Assembly (NCBI GenBank): GCA_964591105.1
Contig: CAZPZR010000020.1
Span: 1 to 27,306 of the forward strand
Direction of reading: 5' to 3'
Source of the DNA: CAZPZR01 sp964591105
GTDB taxonomy: Bacteria; Bacillota; Clostridia; Lachnospirales; Lachnospiraceae
DNA: 27,306 bases
Shown: positions 8,639 through 16,551 of the stretch, piece by piece
Position numbering within the stretch: the first letter of the stretch is position 1
Layout: the number at the start of each line of letters is the position of its first letter
The notes under the pieces: model-generated
The model's database searches: none
What the model saw: the letters and a program-made list of their open reading frames with translations, nothing else
Told to the model about the DNA's origin: nothing
Position numbers and translations under genes: made by a program

Positions 8639-10045
8639 ATGTTCAAGAAAAATGACATGGTAACGGTGGAAATTACAGATATTGGCGTAGATGGAGAAGG
8701 CATCGGAAAAGTGGATGGCTATACGCTGTTTGTGAAAGATGCAATCATTGGCGATGTAATTGAAGCGAAGATCATGAAAGCAAAAAAGAATTATGGATAT
8801 GCAAGATTGATGGAAATTGTAACACCATCTGAATATCGTGTGGAAGAACCGGTCTGTCCAATGGCAAGAAAATGCGGCGGATGCCAGATTCAGGAAATGA
8901 CGTATGAACGACAATTGGAATTTAAAGAAGCGAAAGTGCGTGGAAATCTTTTAAGAATTGGTGACGTACCAGAAGACATTTTGGATAAAGTGAGCGAACC
9001 AATTGTAGGAATGGAAGACCCATTTCATTACCGAAATAAAGCACAATTTCCAATTGGAACAGATAAAGAAGGAAATATCATTACAGGTTTCTATGCGGGA
9101 AGAACACACAGTATCATACCAAATACAAACTGTGCGTTGGGTGTAGAAGTGAATGAAGATATATTAAAGATTATCCTTACATTTATGAAGGAATACAAGG
9201 TGCCTGCCTACAATGAGGAAACACATCAGGGACTTGTGCGCCATGTATTGATTCGATACGGATTTACCACAAAGGAAATCATGGTTTGCCTTGTGATAAA
9301 TGGTACGAAATTGCCAGCGGGCGAAGTATTGGCGGATCGCCTGGCTAAAATAGAAGGAATGACAAGCATCACGTTAAGTGTGAACAAAGAAAAGACAAAT
9401 GTAATCATGGGAAATGAGATTAAGTTATTGTGGGGACAGACCTACATTACAGATTACATCGGAGATGTAAAATATCAGATTTCTCCATTGTCTTTCTATC
9501 AGGTAAATCCAGTGCAGACAGAGAAATTATATGGATTAGCACTGGAATATGCAGGACTCAGCGGTCATGAAACAGTGTGGGATCTTTACTGCGGAATCGG
9601 AACAATTTCCTTGTTCCTGGCACAGAAAGCGAAACAGGTATATGGAGTAGAGATTGTTCCACAGGCAATTGATGATGCGAAAAATAATGCAAAGATTAAC
9701 GAAATCACAAATGCAGAGTTTTATGTAGGGAAGGCTGAGGAAGTACTTCCAGAATATTATAAAAAATATGAACAGGAGCATGGAGAAACAGCACATGCGG
9801 ATGTGATTGTTGTAGATCCACCGCGAAAAGGATGCGAGGAATCCTTGCTTCAGACGATGGTGAATATGCAGCCAGAAAGAATTGTGTATGTCAGCTGCGA
9901 TAGCGCGACGCTGGCGAGGGATGTGAAGTACCTGCGCGGGCAGGGGTACGAGCTTGAGAAAGTGAGAGCTGTGGATCAATTCCCGAATACAGTGCATGTT
10001 GAGAGCGTAGTTCTCTTACAAAAGACTTCCGAAATGGCAAGATAA
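8639..10045 (+). CDS. rlmD: 23S rRNA (uracil-5-)-methyltransferase RlmD family
   Basis: SAM-dependent RNA m5U methyltransferase of the TrmA/RlmC/RlmD family, 468 residues. The TRAM domain (about 1-60) is followed by four cysteines that should hold a [4Fe-4S] cluster: C73, C79, C82 (CPMARKCGGC) and C165. The Rossmann-type SAM site is at WDLYCGIGTISLFLA (about 314-328). The DPPRKGC motif (about 393-399) precedes the catalytic nucleophile C420 in YVSCDSATLARD. Firmicute homologues (RlmCD) can methylate both 23S rRNA sites 747 and 1939, so exact site specificity is open. Its AGGAGA site overlaps the yhaM stop codon. No terminator is visible between it and the next gene. Confidence 0.93.
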   Translation: MFKKNDMVTVEITDIGVDGEGIGKVDGYTLFVKDAIIGDVIEAKIMKAKKNYGYARLMEIVTPSEYRVEEPVCPMARKCGGCQIQEMTYERQLEFKEAKVRGNLLRIGDVPEDILDKVSEPIVGMEDPFHYRNKAQFPIGTDKEGNIITGFYAGRTHSIIPNTNCALGVEVNEDILKIILTFMKEYKVPAYNEETHQGLVRHVLIRYGFTTKEIMVCLVINGTKLPAGEVLADRLAKIEGMTSITLSVNKEKTNVIMGNEIKLLWGQTYITDYIGDVKYQISPLSFYQVNPVQTEKLYGLALEYAGLSGHETVWDLYCGIGTISLFLAQKAKQVYGVEIVPQAIDDAKNNAKINEITNAEFYVGKAEEVLPEYYKKYEQEHGETAHADVIVVDPPRKGCEESLLQTMVNMQPERIVYVSCDSATLARDVKYLRGQGYELEKVRAVDQFPNTVHVESVVLLQKTSEMAR

Positions 10046-10090
10046 TATTAATAAAACATTTTATACAATTTTGCAGAAAGGAGAAAATAC

Positions 10091-13000
10091 ATGAGGAAAA
10101 GATTGATAGCACTGTTATGTGTTGCGACAATGGTGCTGACAAATGTGGTACCAACCTATGCCGCTGATGTAGCTGATGTATCCTCAGCTTCAACAGAGGA
10201 ATCCCAAGCAGTTTCTCAAACACCGAAAGTTGAACTTAGTAAAACATCGTTTCAGTATAATGGTATCGAGCAGACACCTGTAATTACTGCATATGATAAG
10301 GACGGAAAGCTAGTTTCAGATGAATATTATACTGTAACTTACCCAGAAACCAGTATTGATGCAGGAGAATATACCGTGGAGGTTGTTTTTTCTGGACCAT
10401 ATACTGGAACTGTGACAGCAGATTATGAGATTACGCCGATTAAATTTTCGGACGCTGACTTTTCAATTCCGGCAACAACATATCTTTATACTGGCGAGGC
10501 AATTGAACCAGTTGTTAATTCTAAAAATTATGTAAAAGATGTAGATTATACAGTTGCGTACAAAGACAATGTTTTGGATGGAACAGCTACAGTAACGATT
10601 ACTGGTATTGGAAACTATGCCGATACCACCACACTGACGTTTGAGATTGATTTATTTTACTATGATGTTTTAGCGAATAATAAGATTTGCGTGACGGAGG
10701 TTTCGAAGAATGTCACTGGAGCGATGGCAATTCCTTCTCGCTATGATGGATATTCAGTGACGGCTATTGCCGACGAAGTATTCAAATCATGCAAGAAGCT
10801 TACTTCCATTACGACGCCAGATACCTTGACGAGTATTGGTGAGAATGCTTTTTATGGATGTACCGGATTGACTACTGTAAAATTAAATGGTACAGATGTG
10901 AGTCTGGAAAATCGTGCTTTTTACAACTGTAGAGAACTTCAATCGGTGATAGCCGAGGATTTGCAATCCATTGGGGAGTATTGTTTCGACGGGTGTAATA
11001 AGCTTGAGACGGTTGAGGTTGAAGATGGCATTGACAGCATAGGAACTTATGCGTTTAACAGATGCCTTGCGCTAAAAACAGTGGATATTGGAACTTCAAT
11101 CAGATCGATTGGAGCGAATGCGTTTTACCAATGCCCAGAGTTGGTGTCCATTGGTCGATTAGGAAATGTGGAATATATCGGGGGAAGAGCCTTTTATGAA
11201 TGCGAAAAACTAGCTTCCATTGATTTGGGATTTTCCCGTATTGTGAGGATGGAAGGGAATATATTTTATGGTTGTGAGTCTTTGAAGGAGGTGGATTTGC
11301 CGAGTACATTGGAAAATATTGATGCCAATGCATTTAGCGGCTGTAAATCATTAGAGGCGATTGAACTGCCAAATAATCTTACAGACATTGGAAGGGAGGC
11401 ATTTAGTGGTTGTACTAGTCTTACATCTATTGTACTTCCAGACAGTGTGACTTCTGTTTCATACCATGCCTTCAAGGGGTGTACTAAGCTAGAAACAATT
11501 AGATTATCGGAAGGACTGCCCTGTATAGGAGAGGGTGCATTTTCTTATTGTACGAGTTTGAAAGATGTCGTGATTCCAGAGTATGTGAGAACTATTGAAG
11601 GCTATGCATTTCAAGGATGTACAAGTTTGACATCTGTTACATTTCCAGACGATTTGAGAGAAATTGGACATTCTGTATTTTCTTATTGTACGAGTTTGGA
11701 AAGTATTAAATTGCCGGCTTATCTGGATACAATCGGAAACTACGCGTTTTATGAATGTAGTAGTTTAAAATCTATTGAGATTCCAGAATGGGTAAGGAAC
11801 ATTGGAATAGGTACATTTGGATTCTGTAGCAGTTTGACAACTGTCATATTGCCAGATAAACTCAAAACTATTAGAGTCGCTGCATTTGCTGACACAATCA
11901 GTCTACATGAGATTGAATTACCAGAGGGGCTAACGACTATTGAAGCTGCTGCATTTAGAGGGTCTGCAATAAAAACGTTAAGAATACCAGCAAGTGTGGA
12001 AACGATTGCCACGAATGGCTTAGGCTTCAATAGGGAGTCGGCTGATACTTGGATAGAAGCAGTTTATTTCCCGGCAACGACACCATCGGAAAACATTGCG
12101 GTAGATGCTTTGGCTAAAGAAGTAACGGTTTTGCACTGTTATAAAAATAGTCCTATGCATAAGTATGCATTAGATAACGGTTATGCTTATGTGTTGATAG
12201 ACGGTACTGATGAAGATAATTTGATATCTGGAACAGATGGACAGCATGTTGATTGGAAGTTGGATAAGGCGACGGGAAAACTGACAGTCAATACGAGTGG
12301 TGACATGCCAGGGGGTTATTGCCCTTGGAAAAATTATGGGACTTATATTACTTCTTTAGAAATCACAGGCGATACATCTAGCGTAAGTTGTGACGCATTC
12401 AGCGATTTGTGGAAATTAGAATCGGCTAAGTTACCTGATACAGTAGTTACTATTGGATACAGTGCATTCAATAATTGCAAACATTTAGAGAGTATAATGC
12501 TACCAGAGCGTTTAGAGGTAATCGAGCCTGGTGCCTTCGAATATTGCAATAGATTGAAAGAAATAACAATTCCATATATGGTAAGATCTCTACAGGCAAA
12601 TATATTTGACGGTGCTTTGGAAAAAATTATTATTACAAACAAGAATTTAATATTTTCGGATAATTTCATTGTGCCAAATGAAAATCTCAAAATTTATGGA
12701 CATCCTGATTCTACAGCAAGGACATTTGCGGAAAATAACCACATTACGTTTGTAAACCTGGAAGAGCATGAACACGATTGGGTAGAAACAGTAATAGCTA
12801 CTGGCGATAACAAAGGAAGGTCTGTAGCTATTTGCTGTCAGTGTGGAGAAGTTAAGAAAAAATTGATTTCTGATAAAGATGTATGGCTGGAATATGAGAT
12901 GGTAACCTATTTTTTTGGTCACGAGTTGAGACCAACCGTTTTATCCGATGATTTGAAAGAAAATGTGGACTTTACGGTTAGTTATTCTAATAATGTGAAT

Positions 13001-13201
13001 CTGGGAACAGCCACTGTAACAATCACGGGGACTGGAATTTATACAGGAACGGTGATAAAGACATTCACTATTGAACCTATTGATATTTCTGACAAATATG
13101 CATATTTTAGTGAAGACATATATATTTATGATGGAACTGCAAAGACTCCGAAAGTAACGATTGATGGACTTGAAGAGAATATAGATTTTATCGTTGAGTA
13201 T
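10091..13201 (+). CDS. Secreted BspA-type leucine-rich-repeat surface protein, 5' part (cut by assembly gap)
   Basis: First 1037 codons of a very large secreted protein; the gene continues at 13303 beyond the run of Ns. A signal peptide is clear (basic MRKR, hydrophobic core, cleavage likely after VPTYA, about residue 25). Two bacterial Ig-like units follow (about 45-190), then about 18 leucine-rich repeats of the BspA/Treponema type (about 205-655), each with the AFxGCxxLxxIxLPxxLxxIG pattern. A spacer module with DGQHVDWKLD and CPWKNYGTYI separates these from four more repeats. Next come an HEHDW...CCQCG mini-motif and the first of several 72-residue Ig-like units. Such proteins bind host or bacterial surfaces; the ligand here is unknown. 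ATG 10091 has AAAGGAG 8 nt upstream. The gene follows rlmD by 45 nt and no distinct promoter is visible. Confidence 0.9.
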
Positions 13202-14545
13202 NNNNNNNNNNNNNNNNNNNNNNNNNNNNNNNNNNNNNNNNNNNNNNNNNNNNNNNNNNNNNNNNNNNNNNNNNNNNNNNNNNNNNNNNNNNNNNNNNNN
13301 NTCCGAAAGTAACGATTGATGGACTTGAAGAGAATATAGATTTTATCGTTGAGTATGCAGATAATATCAGTGCAGGAACAGCAACTGTAACGATTACAGG
13401 AAAAGGTACTTATGCTGGAATTATAATAAAGCCGTTTTACATTGAACCTGTTGATATTTCTGACAAATCTGCCGATTTAAGCAGTGAAACATATACCTAT
13501 GATGGAATCGCAAAGACTCCGACAGTTACCATTGCTGGCATTAAAGAGAATATAGATTTTACCGTTGAGTATGCAGATAATATCAGCGCAGGAACAGCAA
13601 CCGTAACGATTAGAGGAAATGGTAATTATAAGGGAATGATCACAAAGACGTTTACCATCGAACCTGTTGATATTTCTGACAAATCTGCTGATTTAAGTGG
13701 TGAAACATATCCCTACGATGGAATCGCAAAGACTCCGTTAGTAACGATTGCTGGACTTGAAGAGGATACAGATTTTACCGTTGAGTATGAAGATAATATC
13801 GATGTAGGAACAGCCACCGTAACGATTAGAGGAAAAGATAATTATAGAGGAACCATAACCAAAACGTTCACTATTGAACCTATTGATATTTCTGACAAAT
13901 ATGCATATTTTAGTGAAGACATATATATTTATGATGGAACTGCAAAGACTCCGAAAGTAACGATTGATGGACTTGAAGAGAATATAGATTTTATCGTTGA
14001 GTATACAGATAATATCAACGTGGGAATAGCAACAGTAACGATTACAGGAAAAGGCAATTATACTGGAACCATAACAAAGACGTTTTACATCGGACACGCA
14101 CCAGCACCAACACCGGTCGACATTTCTTACAAATTTGCCGATTTAAGCAGTGAAACATATACTTACGATGGAATCGCAAAGACTCCGCTAGTAACGATTG
14201 CTGGACTTGAAGAGAATACGGATTTCACCGTTGAGTATGCAAATAATATCAATGTGGGAACAGCAACCGTAACTATTACAGGTGTTGGATTTTATACAGG
14301 AACTATAACAAGGACATTCATTATTTCTGCATGCGAAATTGCTGGTAAATCTGTAAAGTTAAGCAGTGAAACATATACTTACGACGGAACAGAGAAAACT
14401 CCGAAAGTAACGATTGATGGACTTGAAGAGGGTAAAGATTTTACTGTTGAGTATACAGATAATATCGATGTAGGAACAGCCACCGTAACGATTACAGGAA
14501 AAGGTAATTATAGAGGAACCATAACCCGAATGTTCACTATTGAAC
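13073..14545 (+). repeat. Tandem 216-bp (72-residue) Ig-like repeats
   Basis: The motif at 13073, 13444, 13660 and 13876 (gaacctRttgatatttctgac) marks units spaced exactly 216 bp apart once the N run is closed on its overlapping ends. The segment 13064-13201 is identical to 13867-14004 over 138 bp. Later units (from about 14113 and 14335) are more diverged and the first of them is preceded by a short Ala-Pro-Thr linker. Each unit encodes YxYDGxxKTPxVTI...NIDFxVEY.DNI..GTATVTI.GxGxYxG. Copies this similar invite recombination and assembly collapse. Confidence 0.9.
13202..13301. other. Assembly gap (100 Ns) inside the repeat array
   Basis: Exactly 100 Ns, a conventional placeholder for a gap of unknown size. 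The 55 bases before it (13147-13201) are identical to the 55 bases after it (13302-13356). Merging the sides on this overlap restores the frame and gives one perfect 216-bp repeat unit. The true sequence may be that merge, or it may contain additional whole units. Confidence 0.97.
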
Positions 14546-15759
14546 CCGCTGCGACGATTGGTATTTCAGCAGGCTTCCATGGAAATGGTGGAGTCTTTAC
14601 GGTCAAGCACAGTGATGACACAACAACAACGGATGAGTATATGATTGCTGTTGAAATTGGAGGAACGATGGCTGGAGAGGGCTACACTTTTGTAGGTGAT
14701 CCGGTAATACGTGAGAACCCTGATCGGGCATTTCTTGGCTGGCTCCCATGCACGATGACGAAAGATTACAAAGAAGACGGTTCATTCGAGTATGTCAGAA
14801 CGCCAGTGGAGGAAGCCACTGTCCTTACTACGCAAGAGATGTTAAACTACATAATCCCAGAGTGTGAAGCGTTTGTATTTTTAGCACAGTGGGAATGTGA
14901 AGAACATGATTTCAATGAATGGAATCTTAACACACCGGCGACAACATCATCATCTGGTGAGCGGACACGCAAGTGTACGGTATGCGGCAAGATTGAGAGA
15001 CAAGAGATTGCACAAATCAGCAGTTCTGTGACCCTATCGAAAACAAGTTATACTTACACAGGAAGTGTATTGGAGCCAATCGTTATCGTTCAGGATGTGA
15101 CTGGCAAAAAGCTGACTCTAAATACTGATTATACAGTGAAGTATAGCAGTAACGTGAATGTAGGGACGGCAAGTGTTAGTGTTACATTCAAGGGTGATTA
15201 TGCAGGGGAATCCATCAAAACAACATTTAAGATCAATCCGGTTGAGGCCTCTAAATTGACGGCTGCCTTGTCGAAGACAACGTATACATATAATGGAAAG
15301 ACCCAAACTCCATCAGTTTCTGTTAAGAATGGAAGCAAAAAAACACTGGTGAAGGATAAGGACTATACTATAAAATATGCGAGCGGAAGAAAGAATGTTG
15401 GCAAATATTCCGTGAAGATTACATATAAAGGTAACTACAGTGGAACGAAGACTTTGTATTATAAGATTAATCCAAAGACAACTTCTATCAAGAGCCTTAC
15501 GAGTGCTTCCAAAGGGTTTAGCGTGAAGTGGGGTGCGGTATCCACTCAGACAACAGGATATCAGATACGTTACAGTAAATCTTCAGCGATGTCCGGTGCA
15601 AAAACAGTTACGGTGAGGACAAACAAAACGACAAGCATAAAAGTCAAGAATATGTCTGCTAAGAAGACGTATTATGTACAGGTTAGAACGTATAAGACAG
15701 TAAATGGTGTGAATTATTATTCGGGATGGAGTTCGAAAAAATCTGTTAAAACCAAATAG
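13303..15759 (+). CDS. Secreted BspA-type leucine-rich-repeat surface protein, 3' part (continues from before the gap)
   Basis: Continuation of the gene that begins at 10091; the frame is open from the end of the Ns to the stop. It encodes about five 72-residue Ig-like units, one APAPTP linker (about 14100), a segment ending in AFLGWL...FVFLAQW that resembles a Listeria-Bacteroides (Flg_new) repeat, and an HDFNEW...CTVCG mini-motif. Two more Ig-like domains (TYTYTGSVLEPIV, TYTYNGKTQTPSVSV) and a C-terminal fibronectin III-like domain ending in YYSGWSSKKSVKTK complete it. There is no LPXTG sorting signal or C-terminal membrane helix, so attachment, if any, must be non-covalent. If the gap closes by simple overlap, the whole protein has about 1837 residues. 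The same kind of tail occurs on the protease at 16552-19389. Confidence 0.9.
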   Translation, partial: PKVTIDGLEENIDFIVEYADNISAGTATVTITGKGTYAGIIIKPFYIEPVDISDKSADLSSETYTYDGIAKTPTVTIAGIKENIDFTVEYADNISAGTATVTIRGNGNYKGMITKTFTIEPVDISDKSADLSGETYPYDGIAKTPLVTIAGLEEDTDFTVEYEDNIDVGTATVTIRGKDNYRGTITKTFTIEPIDISDKYAYFSEDIYIYDGTAKTPKVTIDGLEENIDFIVEYTDNINVGIATVTITGKGNYTGTITKTFYIGHAPAPTPVDISYKFADLSSETYTYDGIAKTPLVTIAGLEENTDFTVEYANNINVGTATVTITGVGFYTGTITRTFIISACEIAGKSVKLSSETYTYDGTEKTPKVTIDGLEEGKDFTVEYTDNIDVGTATVTITGKGNYRGTITRMFTIEPAATIGISAGFHGNGGVFTVKHSDDTTTTDEYMIAVEIGGTMAGEGYTFVGDPVIRENPDRAFLGWLPCTMTKDYKEDGSFEYVRTPVEEATVLTTQEMLNYIIPECEAFVFLAQWECEEHDFNEWNLNTPATTSSSGERTRKCTVCGKIERQEIAQISSSVTLSKTSYTYTGSVLEPIVIVQDVTGKKLTLNTDYTVKYSSNVNVGTASVSVTFKGDYAGESIKTTFKINPVEASKLTAALSKTTYTYNGKTQTPSVSVKNGSKKTLVKDKDYTIKYASGRKNVGKYSVKITYKGNYSGTKTLYYKINPKTTSIKSLTSASKGFSVKWGAVSTQTTGYQIRYSKSSAMSGAKTVTVRTNKTTSIKVKNMSAKKTYYVQVRTYKTVNGVNYYSGWSSKKSVKTK

Positions 15760-15788
15760 TGTGACGTGTGAGTCGAAAAATTACTGTT

Positions 15789-15822
15789 AAGCAGGTGGGT
15801 CTGTTATGATCCATCTGCTTTT
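15789..15822 (+). terminator. Terminator after the LRR gene
   Basis: Arms aagcaggtgggtc and gatccatctgctt pair with two G-U wobbles around a 6-nt loop, followed by TTTT. It starts 29 nt after the stop codon of the LRR protein. Confidence 0.8.
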
Positions 15823-15825
15823 CGT

Positions 15826-16044
15826 ATTGTATGTGGACAGAAAGTTGAAGGTGATGACTTTATGTTTCAGTTGACGGATGAAGAATTAGATGGATAATTA
15901 CATTGGAGTGAAAATGTTGGAAGCGGGTTACATAGTACAGAATACGGTGATTTTTACAAACAGTATCCTGAATGTAAAATCGAATTGAAACAAACGGGTA
16001 AAAATATCATGACAGAAAAGTTTCGATTTACGGAGACGATATGA
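15826..16044 (+). pseudogene. Decayed coding remnant of unknown family
   Basis: One frame reads through about 70 codons with a single internal stop (TAA at 15895) and ends at TGA 16042. Before the stop it reads GDDFMFQLTDEELDG; after it, residues such as HSTEYGDFYKQYPECKIELK have protein-like composition. There is no start codon with a ribosome binding site in a sensible place. The short DFMFQLT stretch recalls ORF6N-type phage antirepressor domains, but the rest does not match what I know of that family, so the link is weak. The stretch lies between the LRR terminator and the VOC gene, in a spacer of about 340 nt that otherwise contains no gene. It could also be chance open sequence. Confidence 0.35.
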
Positions 16045-16100
16045 CTAACAGTATGATAGAATAGAAGTGTGTCGTGATAGTTTAGGAAAAGGGGAAAATT

Positions 16101-16463
16101 ATGAAGTTGAAAAATATTTTGATCGTCGTGAAGGATATTGAAAAGTCCAAAAAGTTCTATCATGACTTGTTTGGTCTTGATACAATCCTTGACAATGATG
16201 GCAATATGATTTTAACAGAAGGACTTGTGCTTCAAGAAGAAAAGATTTGGAGCGAATTTCTAGGGAAAGAAATTCATCATCAAAACAATGCGTGTGAATT
16301 GTATTTCGAAGAACAAGAGATCGAAGCATTTGCTGAAAAGCTAGAAAAGTTGTATCCTGAGGTACAATATATTAATCGCCTGACGAATTGTAGTTGGGGA
16401 CAAAAGTTCCTGCAATTTTATGATTTAGATGGCAATTTGATCGAAGTAAGAACTCCATTATAA
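16101..16463 (+). CDS. VOC superfamily (glyoxalase/bleomycin resistance-like) protein
   Basis: Small cytoplasmic protein of 120 residues with the paired beta-alpha-beta-beta-beta layout of the vicinal oxygen chelate superfamily. The N-terminal motif NILIVVKDIEKSKKFYHDLFG and the C-terminal FLQFYDLDGNLIEV are typical. The first usual metal ligand, a His near residue 4-5, is Asn here (LKNILIV), while the C-terminal Glu (LIEV) is present, so metal binding is uncertain. Members include glyoxalases, dioxygenases and antibiotic-binding proteins; the substrate here cannot be told. ATG 16101 has AAAAGGGG about 7 nt upstream. It is a single-gene unit followed by a strong terminator. Confidence 0.85.
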   Translation: MKLKNILIVVKDIEKSKKFYHDLFGLDTILDNDGNMILTEGLVLQEEKIWSEFLGKEIHHQNNACELYFEEQEIEAFAEKLEKLYPEVQYINRLTNCSWGQKFLQFYDLDGNLIEVRTPL

Positions 16464-16480
16464 TAATCTTTTATTAAAAA

Positions 16481-16521
16481 CACCGCAGCTTAGTGAAAGG
16501 ACTAAGCTACGGTGCTTTTTT
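16481..16521. terminator. Bidirectional terminator between VOC gene and C1 protease gene
   Basis: Arms caccgcagcttagt and actaagctacggtg pair with a single mismatch around a 6-nt loop. TTTTTT follows on the plus strand, and AAAAA precedes (TTTTT on the minus strand), so it can end both convergent transcripts. Confidence 0.88.
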
Positions 16522-16526
16522 GTGAA

Positions 16527-16545
16527 ATTGCACGAGGAAATGCAA
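16527..16545. repeat. 19-bp palindromic motif, copy 1
   Basis: The sequence attgcacgaggaaatgcaa, with TTGCA/TGCAA arms, lies between the stop of the C1 protease gene and its terminator. An identical copy lies at 21022-21040. Function unknown. Confidence 0.75.
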
Positions 16546-16551
16546 TAAATT

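Noticed and set aside
13073..14545. Regular repeats that might suggest a CRISPR or other repeat array.
   Set aside because: The unit is 216 bp, keeps one open reading frame and encodes Ig-like domains; there are no short repeats with unique spacers.
15700..15759. Possible sortase or membrane anchor at the end of the LRR protein.
   Set aside because: The last residues (SGWSSKKSVKTK) contain no LPXTG-like motif, hydrophobic segment or separate positively charged tail.
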